Assembly (NCBI GenBank): GCA_021204545.1
Contig: JAJPZF010000022.1
Coordinates: forward strand, 1 to 9,245
Direction: 5' to 3'
From: Prevotellaceae bacterium
GTDB taxonomy: Bacteria > Bacteroidota > Bacteroidia > Bacteroidales > Bacteroidaceae
DNA: 9,245 nucleotides
Of the stretch, positions 1 through 7,687 are shown one piece after another (position 1 is the first letter of the stretch; the number at the start of each line of letters is the position of its first letter). The notes beneath the pieces are model-generated. The model was not told the origin of the DNA and did no database searches. It saw nothing but the letters and a program-made list of their open reading frames with translations. The position numbers and the translations under genes are program-made.

Positions 1-3000
1 ACGAGGAGTGGTACGACGAGAAGCACATAAAGGAGCGCAGCCACTGGAAGGACGGAAAGCGTGACGGGCTGCATGAGGGATGGTACGAGAACGGACAGCT
101 TGCGTATCGCGGGAACTACAAGGATGGTGAGAAGGATGGACTGTATGAGGGATGGTACGACGAGAAGCACATAAAGGAGCGCAGCCACTGGAAGGACGGA
201 AAGTTGGAGGGTTTGTCGGGGAGATGGGACAGAAGCGGCAAACCAACACTGCTGGTTTATTCCAGACCTGACGGTTTTCATGAGGTCTTGTCAACAAGAT
301 GGCCTCTCCACTATATCCACAACGGAGACATATTGGCTGGCATTATAAATGGGAAAACATATTCTCCGGAAAGAAGAAGAAGAGACGGAAGAATAGCGGC
401 GCGATGGAACGAGAACGGCGAGCCTACTTTTTACTCTGATTGGACTTTTTGTGGTGACAATTTTCACTGGAGGGACGGCGGCAAGTTGTTGGAGTCTCTC
501 ACTGGAGACAGGGCGGCGAGGGCGCGGGAGAAGTACGAGGAGCTGAAGAAAGAGGGCGAGGGCTTCTTGTCCGAGCTGCAAGAGAAGCTCGAACGGCAGC
601 CGCTGATGTTCGGTGATGATATTGCGAAAGAGGGCGGGCTGCGCTTCAGAGAGGACGACGGGGAGGAGAGGCGCAGGGAAGAGCCGTGGGAGCGTGACGA
701 GGGCGAGCGCAGGAAGCTCGCTGACTACCTGATGGGCAATGACTACGTGGCGGAGCTGACGGGGCAGGAGTTCACCGAGAGGGGAGCCAAGCTTGTCGAG
801 GCTGTGAAGAGTTACTTTGACGAGAAATTCGGCGGCAAGGTGGAGCGTGAGGGTTACGGTGAAGTGGCTCTCTCCAAGGACAGCGTGCGCTCAAGTCTCG
901 GCCACGGGAGTATACCCCAGCGCAAGGCCGCCGCCTTTATGGCTGTGCCTTACATAATCAGGGACGGCAGGGAGATAGACAACCAGAAGGACTGGAAAGA
1001 GAGGGGCTACGAGAGCGCTACGTTCGCCGCTCCCGTGAGGATAGGAGGCGGCAGCTACGTGGGCGTGGTTGTCGTGACCAAGGGCAGGAACGCCTCCAAC
1101 TTCAGGTTCTATCTCCACAAGGTGACGGCACAAAAAAGCCTCCGCTCCGAGGGCTCTGCGACAGGTTTTTCACCTGATTTGAGCGAATCCCCAGTTAGAG
1201 GCATCGCAAAGGTACTCAGAGATATAATACAGCCCAAGGAAAACGGGATGAAAATCGCCGAGGAGGGAGAGGAAAGCTCCAACGACACCGTAAGCGACAG
1301 TGCGGCGAACGCTCTGGAAGACGTTAGACGGACAGACGGGAACTCCTTCGGCGAACAAGTCGGAACTCCTTCGTCGGACAAGCCGGGAAGCGCAGGCGAG
1401 GGGCTGGGAACGACGGCGCGGAACACCAGGATACCCCGCATAAGGGGCGGCGAGAAGGTGATGGACAGGATAGCCCGCACCGTCTCCGGGCGGCTCGGCG
1501 TGGACAGGGCGGAGGCGGAGCGCAGGTTCCGCGGCTCCTTCGACAGGGTGAAGGAGGCGAAGGACGCTTGGAGGAGGGCCTACGACGAGCTTGACAGCTA
1601 CAGGAGCAGCGTGGCGCAGACGGACATAAAGGTGGTCTCGCCCCTCGTGGACGCCGCGGACGACGCGTACCGGGCGTGGGAGCTGGAGGCGCAAAGGCAG
1701 CTGGCCCTGCTCGGCCTCGGGGAGGACGAGGCCAGGGAGCTGCGCATCCGCTTCATGGACGAGGACTTCTTCAACCCCAACACTAACTACATTGTCTACC
1801 ACCAGGACGGCGGCTACGCCATATATTACACGTCCACAAGAAGCTGGCTCAGGCGCAACCGCGACTGGCACAACAGCCACATGGTGTCCAGCCTGACCAG
1901 CGAGGACACAGGAAACCTTGTCGCCGCGGCGCGGGACAGGGGCGGTCTCAGGGGCATTCTGGGCGAGGAGCTGTACGGCGGCTTCCTCGACGATGTCTTC
2001 CGCCTCACCGAGGGGAGGGCGAAGGAGACGATAGCGAACCACGTCATACTCAACGGCTACGACATCCGCAAGGGGACAGAGGCATGGCTCAGGAGCCTGG
2101 GGGAGGACGCGGACATGACTGACCTCGACTTCCTCGCCGGCTACCAGCCGTGGACCGTGGCGAGAGACGCCCTCAGAAAGGCTCTCGCCCTTGCGGGCAG
2201 GACAGAGGAGCTGACAGACGATGGCATGAAAAAACTTCTGCGCGCCGACAGGGGCGGCAGGCGGCTGAGAAGCCTCGCAGGGCAGGCCGTGGCCTCCACG
2301 CAGGAGGAGAGGGAGCGGGCCCTGGACGGCGTGAGGAGCGCGAAGAGAGGGCTTAACGGAGTGAACATCAGGATAGTCCACGACATCACGGGCATCAACG
2401 ACCCCGAGATGGAGCGCAGGATAGCCAAGGGCGAGAACGTGACGGGCTGGTACGACGTGAAGGCGAACGAGGTTGTCGTCTACCTGCCCGGCTGCCACGG
2501 CTACGAGGACGGCTACCGCACGGTGCTGCACGAGGCTGTCGGACATCAGGGCCTCCGCGACCTGCTCGGCAAGGACCACTACGACAAGGCGATGGAGAGC
2601 CTGTACGACAGCCTCCCCGAGAAGGTGAAGGACGAGGTGCGGCAAAGGATGACGGAGCGGGGCTACCAGAAGGGCTGGAGCGTGGCTGAGGCTATGGACG
2701 AGTTCCTGGCGGAGAGGGCGGAGGACAATGTCAAGCCCTCGTGGTGGAGGCGCGTGCTCGCCTCGGTGCGCTCGCTCCTCAGGGCGGCGGGCATCAATCT
2801 CTCCCTTAGTGACGGGGACATAGACTACATGCTCTACCGCTCGGGGCGGAAGCTCAGGGGCAAGAGCGGCAGCCTGCTTGACATGGCGGCGGAGCGGGCG
2901 ATGAGGCTCAAGGCGGACAAGGCGTGGCGTGACGGCAGCCAGAGAAAGCTGTATGACGAGGAGATGCGCAAGTCGTCCTACCAGGCCCTTGAGGCACTGT

Positions 3001-5963
3001 TCGACTCGATGCGCGCCCTGCACGTCTACATGCGCCTCGCCACGGGCAACAAGTGGACGCGCGTGGAGGACATCGAGGGATGGATGAACCCCTACCTCGG
3101 GGAGAACCGCCTCTCGAGCGTCAACGAGGCGGAGTCGAAGGAGTGGGAGCAGACCCTCTTCGCCCCGCTCTGGGACGAGGTGGGAAGGCTCGCCCCCGAC
3201 AGCAAGGCGCGCGAGCTGCTGAACCGCTACATGATGTCGAAGCACGGCCTGGAGCGCAACCTCGTGATGGCGGAGAAGAAGGCCCGCGAAGAGTATGAGA
3301 GCAAGCGGAAGGAACACGACCCCGAGTGGGACGACCTCGACCTTGGCATGCGCTCAGCCCTCGCCTCAGCCAAGCGGGCGGACTACGCCGGCCTGACGGG
3401 ACTGTACGGCATGGGGCGGAGCGAGTGGGACAAGGCTGAGCTCAGGGCGAGGGAGTTCGTGAACCAGTTCGAGCAGGACCACGACACCGACGCCCTGTGG
3501 GAGAGGATCAACGCCGTCAACAAGCGCATCCTAAAGAAACAGTTCGACACGGGCATCATAAGCCGCGCGGTGTACGACCGCATCAGCTCCATGTACCGGA
3601 ACTACATCCCCCTGAGGGGCTTCGACGAGACGACGAGCGACGAGGCGTACGCCTACCTCGCCCAGCAGGCAGGAGGCTTCAACGCCCCCGTCCGCGAGGC
3701 AAGGGGAAGAAAGAGCGTGGCTGACGACCCTCTGGCGAACATGGTGACGATGGCTGACGCGGCGATACTGCACGGCAACCGCAACCTGCTCGTGAAGCAG
3801 CGCCTCTACAACTTCGTCCTCGCCCACAAGGAGAGCGACATCGTGAGCGTCTCGGAGATATGGCTCAAGCGCGACGACCTGACGGGCGACTGGACACTCG
3901 TGACCCCCGACTACAAGGAGGGCGACACCGCCGAGCAGATGAGGCTTAAGGGAGAGGAGTTCGAGGAGAGGATGAGGCAGCTCACCAAGGAGCGCCCCGC
4001 GGACTACCGCCGCCTCCGCGAGGCCGGGGGCGTTCCCTACAAGATACTGGGCGACAACCTGAGGGAGCACCAGATACTGGTGAAGGTGAACGGACGGGAC
4101 ATCCTGCTGACCGTGAACGGCAGCCCCCGCCTCGCGCAGGCGGTGAACGGCAAGACCAACCCCGACAACGACCCCAGCGGGGGCATCGGGCAGTTCTCCC
4201 ACTTCCTCGGCAAGGGAAACCGGACGCTATCGCAGGTGTACACGACGTGGAGCCCCGACTTCATCATGTCGAACTTCATGCGCGACATGCTCTACTCGAA
4301 CACGATGGCGCACGTCAAGGAGGGCGGCCGCTGGGCGTGGAGGTTCAACATGAACTGCGCCCTCATGAACCCCGCCACGATGATGACGCTGCTGGAGCTG
4401 CGCCGCCACGGCAGTCTCAACATGGGGACGGAGACGCACAGGCTCTTCGACGAGTTCATGCGCAACGGCGGGGAGACGGGCTACAAGCGGATGGCCGACC
4501 TCGACAAGGCGAAAAGGAAGATAAGGGGCGAGCTGAGGCACAGGAACGCCCTCACCAAGGGGACGGAAAGCCTCGTGGAGACGCTGGGCGAGATGGGCCG
4601 CGCCACCGAGATGGCTGCAAGGTTCGCCGCCTACGTGACATCGAGGCAGGAGGGAAGGAGCGTCGACAGGGCGATATGGGACGCGAAGGAGATAAGCGTC
4701 AACTTCAACAAGAAGGGGGCGGCCGACCGCTTCCTGAAGGCGCAGGGGCAGACGCGCGGCGGCAACGCCGCGGCTCTGCTTGCCGGCACGGGCAGGGGAC
4801 TGTACATCTTCTGGAACGCCTCTCTGCAGGGTCTCTCCAACGTGTGGCGCTCCTCCACAAGAAGCCGCCGCAGCAAGGTGAGGGCGGCGGCCGCCGCGTC
4901 CATGCTCTTCGCCCTCGGCTTCGTCAACGCCATGTGGGCCAGGGGCCTGGGCTTCGGTGGAGGCGGAGGCGACGGTGACGACGCGCAGGACGAGGACGGC
5001 AGGAACTACTTCGACCTTCCCGACTACATAAGGCGCTCCAGCATAGTCCTCAGGGGACCCAAGGGCGTGTGGCTCACCTACGCCCTGCCGCAGGAGTACA
5101 GGGCGGTCTACGGCATGGGCGAGCTGTACGCCTCCTACGTGAGGGGAGAGGAGGCTGGAGGGCGCAACCTCGTGATGAAGACACTGCAGATGTTCTCACA
5201 GGCTCTTCCGCTCGACCCCCTCGAGGGGCAGGACGAGGGCTTCGACCCCTTCCAGATGTTCATGCCGCACACGATAAGACCTCTCTACGAGGTGACCCGC
5301 AACCGCTCGTGGACGGGAATGCCCATCTGGCGGCCCGAGACGGAGTGGAACAAGAACGCCCCACGATGGACGAGGGCTTACAACTCCACCGGCAAGGGAT
5401 GGGTGGCTCTCACCAAGGGTCTGTCAAGCTGGTCGGGGGGCAAGGACGAGCTGGAGAGAGGGTGGGCGGACCTCAACCCCGCCGCCCTGGAGTACCTCTT
5501 CAAACAGTACGCCCCGTTCTACAACCTCGTGAACGAGCTCTCGGGCAGCGCGCAGACAATCATGGGGATGAGGCCCTTCGACTGGCGTTTCGTCCCCGTC
5601 CTGAACCGCCTCGTCCGCTCCGACAGCGAGCAGACGAGGGGCAGGAGCATGCTGAACCGCTACTTCCGCGACGCCCAGGACGTTCTGGAGTTCCAGCGCA
5701 AGTGGAACAAGCTCACCAAGAACGACGAGTTCATAGACCACTACATAGACACGTACGGAGAGGACAAGTACAAGAGACGCGTGGACGAGCTGGACGGCAG
5801 CCCGCTGCACGACCTCATGGACCTCTACAACGACTACAAGGACGACATCTCAGACCTGCTCATAAGGAGATCGCAGGGCGAGGACGTGACGGACGAGCTG
5901 CTGGAGACCCTGAGGGACTACGACAGCGAGGCGCAAAGGATAAAGGAGGAGCGCAAGGAATAA
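1..5963 (+). CDS. Giant polyvalent protein (MORN repeats, BECR-like nuclease region, HExxxH zincin, LPD38-like C-terminus), 5'-partial
   Basis: The frame is open from the left edge (first full codon at 3) to TAA at 5961-5963, giving 1,986 residues in the window; residue n starts at nucleotide 3n. The true start lies upstream, and the TTG at 204 is internal to the repeats. Visible order: MORN_2-type repeats, residues 1-90; charged linker; a region with SVRSSLGHG near 294-302 and a strand-rich end near 375, resembling LPD3/BECR-type nucleases of polyvalent proteins; low-complexity linker 380-480; helical region; zincin motif HEAVGHQGL at 843-851 with DEFLAE at 899-904 as candidate third ligand; long helical region; SPDFIMSNFMRD at 1417-1428, reminiscent of LPD38; hydrophobic segment 1628-1646 followed by a Gly/Asp-rich stretch; charged helical C-terminus. 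Known: such proteins occur in phages and conjugative elements and are thought to be co-delivered with DNA. Inferred: virion-associated, multi-activity protein. The ORF and zincin motif are solid; the LPD names rest on pattern memory. Confidence 0.85.
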   Translation, partial: EEWYDEKHIKERSHWKDGKRDGLHEGWYENGQLAYRGNYKDGEKDGLYEGWYDEKHIKERSHWKDGKLEGLSGRWDRSGKPTLLVYSRPDGFHEVLSTRWPLHYIHNGDILAGIINGKTYSPERRRRDGRIAARWNENGEPTFYSDWTFCGDNFHWRDGGKLLESLTGDRAARAREKYEELKKEGEGFLSELQEKLERQPLMFGDDIAKEGGLRFREDDGEERRREEPWERDEGERRKLADYLMGNDYVAELTGQEFTERGAKLVEAVKSYFDEKFGGKVEREGYGEVALSKDSVRSSLGHGSIPQRKAAAFMAVPYIIRDGREIDNQKDWKERGYESATFAAPVRIGGGSYVGVVVVTKGRNASNFRFYLHKVTAQKSLRSEGSATGFSPDLSESPVRGIAKVLRDIIQPKENGMKIAEEGEESSNDTVSDSAANALEDVRRTDGNSFGEQVGTPSSDKPGSAGEGLGTTARNTRIPRIRGGEKVMDRIARTVSGRLGVDRAEAERRFRGSFDRVKEAKDAWRRAYDELDSYRSSVAQTDIKVVSPLVDAADDAYRAWELEAQRQLALLGLGEDEARELRIRFMDEDFFNPNTNYIVYHQDGGYAIYYTSTRSWLRRNRDWHNSHMVSSLTSEDTGNLVAAARDRGGLRGILGEELYGGFLDDVFRLTEGRAKETIANHVILNGYDIRKGTEAWLRSLGEDADMTDLDFLAGYQPWTVARDALRKALALAGRTEELTDDGMKKLLRADRGGRRLRSLAGQAVASTQEERERALDGVRSAKRGLNGVNIRIVHDITGINDPEMERRIAKGENVTGWYDVKANEVVVYLPGCHGYEDGYRTVLHEAVGHQGLRDLLGKDHYDKAMESLYDSLPEKVKDEVRQRMTERGYQKGWSVAEAMDEFLAERAEDNVKPSWWRRVLASVRSLLRAAGINLSLSDGDIDYMLYRSGRKLRGKSGSLLDMAAERAMRLKADKAWRDGSQRKLYDEEMRKSSYQALEALFDSMRALHVYMRLATGNKWTRVEDIEGWMNPYLGENRLSSVNEAESKEWEQTLFAPLWDEVGRLAPDSKARELLNRYMMSKHGLERNLVMAEKKAREEYESKRKEHDPEWDDLDLGMRSALASAKRADYAGLTGLYGMGRSEWDKAELRAREFVNQFEQDHDTDALWERINAVNKRILKKQFDTGIISRAVYDRISSMYRNYIPLRGFDETTSDEAYAYLAQQAGGFNAPVREARGRKSVADDPLANMVTMADAAILHGNRNLLVKQRLYNFVLAHKESDIVSVSEIWLKRDDLTGDWTLVTPDYKEGDTAEQMRLKGEEFEERMRQLTKERPADYRRLREAGGVPYKILGDNLREHQILVKVNGRDILLTVNGSPRLAQAVNGKTNPDNDPSGGIGQFSHFLGKGNRTLSQVYTTWSPDFIMSNFMRDMLYSNTMAHVKEGGRWAWRFNMNCALMNPATMMTLLELRRHGSLNMGTETHRLFDEFMRNGGETGYKRMADLDKAKRKIRGELRHRNALTKGTESLVETLGEMGRATEMAARFAAYVTSRQEGRSVDRAIWDAKEISVNFNKKGAADRFLKAQGQTRGGNAAALLAGTGRGLYIFWNASLQGLSNVWRSSTRSRRSKVRAAAAASMLFALGFVNAMWARGLGFGGGGGDGDDAQDEDGRNYFDLPDYIRRSSIVLRGPKGVWLTYALPQEYRAVYGMGELYASYVRGEEAGGRNLVMKTLQMFSQALPLDPLEGQDEGFDPFQMFMPHTIRPLYEVTRNRSWTGMPIWRPETEWNKNAPRWTRAYNSTGKGWVALTKGLSSWSGGKDELERGWADLNPAALEYLFKQYAPFYNLVNELSGSAQTIMGMRPFDWRFVPVLNRLVRSDSEQTRGRSMLNRYFRDAQDVLEFQRKWNKLTKNDEFIDHYIDTYGEDKYKRRVDELDGSPLHDLMDLYNDYKDDISDLLIRRSQGEDVTDELLETLRDYDSEAQRIKEERKE
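3..275 (+). repeat. MORN_2-type repeats with a perfect 51-bp duplication
   Basis: The start of the giant ORF is built of about 24-residue units with the pattern W-x-D-G-K-x-x-G-L-x-E-G-W-Y-x-E-N-G-Q-L, typical of MORN_2 (YwqK-like) repeats. Bases 9-59 and 153-203 are identical over 51 bp, encoding WYDEKHIKERSHWKDGK twice, 144 bp (two units) apart. The middle unit (GWYENGQLAYRGNYKDGEKDG) differs. The array runs off the left edge, so the total number of units is unknown. After about residue 90 only degenerate units can be seen. MORN repeats usually mediate protein or lipid contacts; the role here is not known. Confidence 0.8.
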
Positions 5964-6028
5964 GGCCAAAGACTTGTTTTTGTTCTTCATGAGTAGTTAG
6001 GTAGTTAGTTTTAGTACTTTGACACCTT

Positions 6029-6061
6029 GGGGGACGGCAGTGCGTGAGCATAGCCGCCCCC
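6029..6061 (+). terminator. GC-rich hairpin between convergent genes
   Basis: GGGGGACGGC (6029-6038) pairs with GCCGCCCCC (6053-6061) with one bulged A and a 14-nt loop. It lies 65 bp after the stop of the giant ORF and 4 bp after the stop of the converging endonuclease frame. The plus-strand tail is only moderately T-rich (TTCCTT), so it is a plausible but not textbook terminator. It could serve both strands. Confidence 0.5.
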
Positions 6062-6065
6062 TTCC

Positions 6066-6629
6066 TTATCTGAGTATCCTCACCCAGGAGTCGTTGAAGT
6101 CTATCGCTTTGAGCGTCTCCTCCTTGCCGAGGACGGGCGGTCGCCTCAGGCTGAATCTGACGGCTTTCTCGGGTACGGTGGTGTGAATGGTCAGCTGCGA
6201 GCCATGTGGCTGCCATGTGAAGCGCGTCTGCCCGGTCTCCTTTTGTATGCCGACGAGGTTGCCGTTGCGGTTCTCGCGCCACGTGTAGTCGCTGGTGCGG
6301 AAGCGCTCCGTCTCCTCCTCGAAGAGACAGTAGGAGAGCAGGTCGGCTGAGCGCAGTAGCACGGCAGTGCGCACGACGTTGTAGTTGTCGCGGGCTATGT
6401 TCACCCTCTCGTTCCAGATGCCCAGCACCGCCCTTCCTGTCCTCTCGATGTCCTTGTGCGGGTCTGTGATGCCGTAGGAGTAATCGGGAGAGCAGCGTCC
6501 GCTGATGAGCCTCACGCTCCTTGCCGTGAAGGGGTCGACCGCCTTGACCGTCTTCATCGACCACGCCACGCCCCCGAGTGTCACGTCGGCAATGCCCACG
6601 GGGGAGTCGAGATGCCTACCGCCGATCAC
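6066..6629 (-). CDS. Probable type II restriction endonuclease (start uncertain)
   Basis: This frame ends with TAA at 6066-6068. The only canonical start near the methyltransferase end is GTG at 6629-6627, which overlaps the methyltransferase stop as GTGA and suggests translational coupling; it gives 187 residues. The frame stays open upstream to 7097, and the stretch just before the GTG (LRDWGDAFAEVIGGRH) reads like genuine protein, so the real N-terminus may lie further upstream (for example a non-canonical CTG at 6659-6657, or a -1 frameshift from the methyltransferase). Seen: GIADV, then WSMKTVK 11 residues later, which could be a variant PD-(D/E)xK core (D...SxK), and further segments such as TGRAVLGIWN and TWQPHGSQ. 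Position directly after a C5 methyltransferase is the main argument for an endonuclease. I cannot name the family. It could also be a decayed gene. Confidence 0.6.
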   Translation of the reverse strand: MIGGRHLDSPVGIADVTLGGVAWSMKTVKAVDPFTARSVRLISGRCSPDYSYGITDPHKDIERTGRAVLGIWNERVNIARDNYNVVRTAVLLRSADLLSYCLFEEETERFRTSDYTWRENRNGNLVGIQKETGQTRFTWQPHGSQLTIHTTVPEKAVRFSLRRPPVLGKEETLKAIDFNDSWVRILR

Positions 6630-7594
6630 CTCGGCGAAAGCGTCGCCCCAGTCGCGCAGCTTGGGGTGTTCCGTGTTGTCCTGTTGTTGATTACGCTGTC
6701 CATTCTCCGCGCCACCGCCCTTATCATCGGCACGGCTACGGAGTTGCCCGTCTGCCTCCTTATCTCGGCGTACGGCACCACTATCCTGAACGTGTCGGGG
6801 AAGCCCTGCAGGCGCAGCAGCTCGCGGGCGGAGGGGCGGCGCACGCCGTTGACGAGGAGGTAGTTGTACGAGGCTCCCGTCCTGAGGGCGCAGGCGTGGT
6901 CGAGGACGGAGACGTTGCCCGACTTGTTCTCGTGCCAGACGCTTGGGTAGAACACCCTCTTTCCCCGGACGCTCTCCCTTCTCTTCTCCACGATGCGCTC
7001 CGAGGCGAAGAGGCTTCTGTCCACGTCCTCGTCCCTCTCCAGCGTGTCCGGGAGGCTGTAGCTCTTCTTGGGGAAGTTGAGGCTGAGTGCCTCGCACTGT
7101 CCCTTGTCGAGGAAACCTACGATGATGACGCGCTCCCTCTTCTGTGCGAGACCGAAGTCGAGTGCGTTAAGCACCGCCCACTTGAGGTGGTAGCCCAGGG
7201 CGGAGAGCGTTCTGAGAATAGTCTGGAATGTGCGCCCCCTGTCGTGTGTGGTGAGCTGCTTCACGTTCTCCAGGAGTATGGCTCGGGGGCGGTGTCTCTC
7301 CAGTATGCGGGCTATCTCGAAGAACATCGTCCCCCTCGTGTCCCCGAAGCCCTCCATCTTCCCCATTATGCTGAACGCCTGACAGGGGAAGCCCGCCAGC
7401 AGGAGTTCGTGCGGCGGTATGTCGTCCGCGGCTATCTGTGTGATGTCCCCCTTGGGCTCATCCCCGAAGTTCGCCCTGTACGTCAGTGCGGCAGCCCTGT
7501 CCCACTCCGAGGAGAAGACGCAGCGGTAGCCCAGCTCGTCAAAGGGCAGGCGTATGCCCCCGATGCCGGCGAACAGGTCGATGAACCTTATCAT
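6626..7594 (-). CDS. DNA (cytosine-5-)-methyltransferase
   Basis: Complete 322-residue C5-cytosine methyltransferase, which transfers a methyl group from S-adenosylmethionine to carbon 5 of cytosine at a short DNA site. Conserved motifs appear in order: I DLFAGIGG (6-13), IV GFPCQAFS with catalytic Cys71, VI ENV (109-111), VIII QKRER (151-155), IX RPSARELLRLQGFP (253-266) and X QTGNSVAVPMI (281-291). The target-recognition region (about 180-250) is short, as in single-specificity type II enzymes. Motif I (FIDLFAGIGGIR) resembles the Dcm/EcoRII/ScrFI group, but the target site cannot be read from this. ATG at 7594 was chosen because MIRFIDLFAG is a typical N-terminus and a consensus promoter lies about 22 nt upstream of it in transcript terms. 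The last 20 or so residues after motif X look like an out-of-frame reading of the neighbouring endonuclease N-terminus. With that partner it forms an R-M pair that would protect the element from superinfection. Confidence 0.95.
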   Translation of the reverse strand: MIRFIDLFAGIGGIRLPFDELGYRCVFSSEWDRAAALTYRANFGDEPKGDITQIAADDIPPHELLLAGFPCQAFSIMGKMEGFGDTRGTMFFEIARILERHRPRAILLENVKQLTTHDRGRTFQTILRTLSALGYHLKWAVLNALDFGLAQKRERVIIVGFLDKGQCEALSLNFPKKSYSLPDTLERDEDVDRSLFASERIVEKRRESVRGKRVFYPSVWHENKSGNVSVLDHACALRTGASYNYLLVNGVRRPSARELLRLQGFPDTFRIVVPYAEIRRQTGNSVAVPMIRAVARRMDSVINNRTTRNTPSCATGATLSPR

Positions 7595-7622
7595 TGGGGA
7601 GTCTTGTGTTAGTGTTGCCCCG

Positions 7623-7653
7623 CAAAGTTATTAAATAAAAGGTAAACGGCAAA
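7623..7653 (-). promoter_or_regulatory. Bacteroidota-type promoter for the R-M pair
   Basis: Read on the minus strand, TTTG (7653-7650) is followed after exactly 19 nt by TAACTTTG (7630-7623), the Bacteroidota -33/-7 consensus (TTTG, 19-21 nt, TAnnTTTG). The predicted transcript starts near 7617 and leaves a leader of about 22 nt without a Shine-Dalgarno sequence before the methyltransferase ATG. The spacer holds CCGTTTAC, a core also present in the direct repeats at the right edge. Confidence 0.8.
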
Positions 7654-7687
7654 GGTCTGCCCGGCAAGTCGGCGGACGGGGAAAGAA

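Noticed and set aside
204..206. TTG as start of the giant ORF
   Set aside because: The frame is open to the left edge and the MORN repeats run through this codon, so the start is upstream of the window.
1170..3317. 715-codon open frame on the minus strand
   Set aside because: It lies fully opposite the giant ORF, its protein is Leu/Val/Arg/His-rich with no recognisable domain, and GC-rich genes commonly give such antisense frames.
5069..5992. 307-codon plus-strand frame at the end of the giant ORF
   Set aside because: Runs out of frame inside the giant ORF; composition is Arg/Gly/Pro-rich, as expected of a shadow.
6013..6022. Promoter -7 box near TAGTACTTTG
   Set aside because: Spacing between TA and TTTG does not fit TAnnTTTG, and no gene starts downstream on that strand.
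6630..7097. N-terminal extension of the endonuclease frame back to ATG 7097
   Set aside because: Most of it is a low-complexity Arg/Pro/Gln-rich shadow of the methyltransferase. Only the last 15-30 residues before 6629 look like real protein.
6578..7612. 344-codon plus-strand frame
   Set aside because: Antisense to the methyltransferase, which carries every C5 motif in the other strand.
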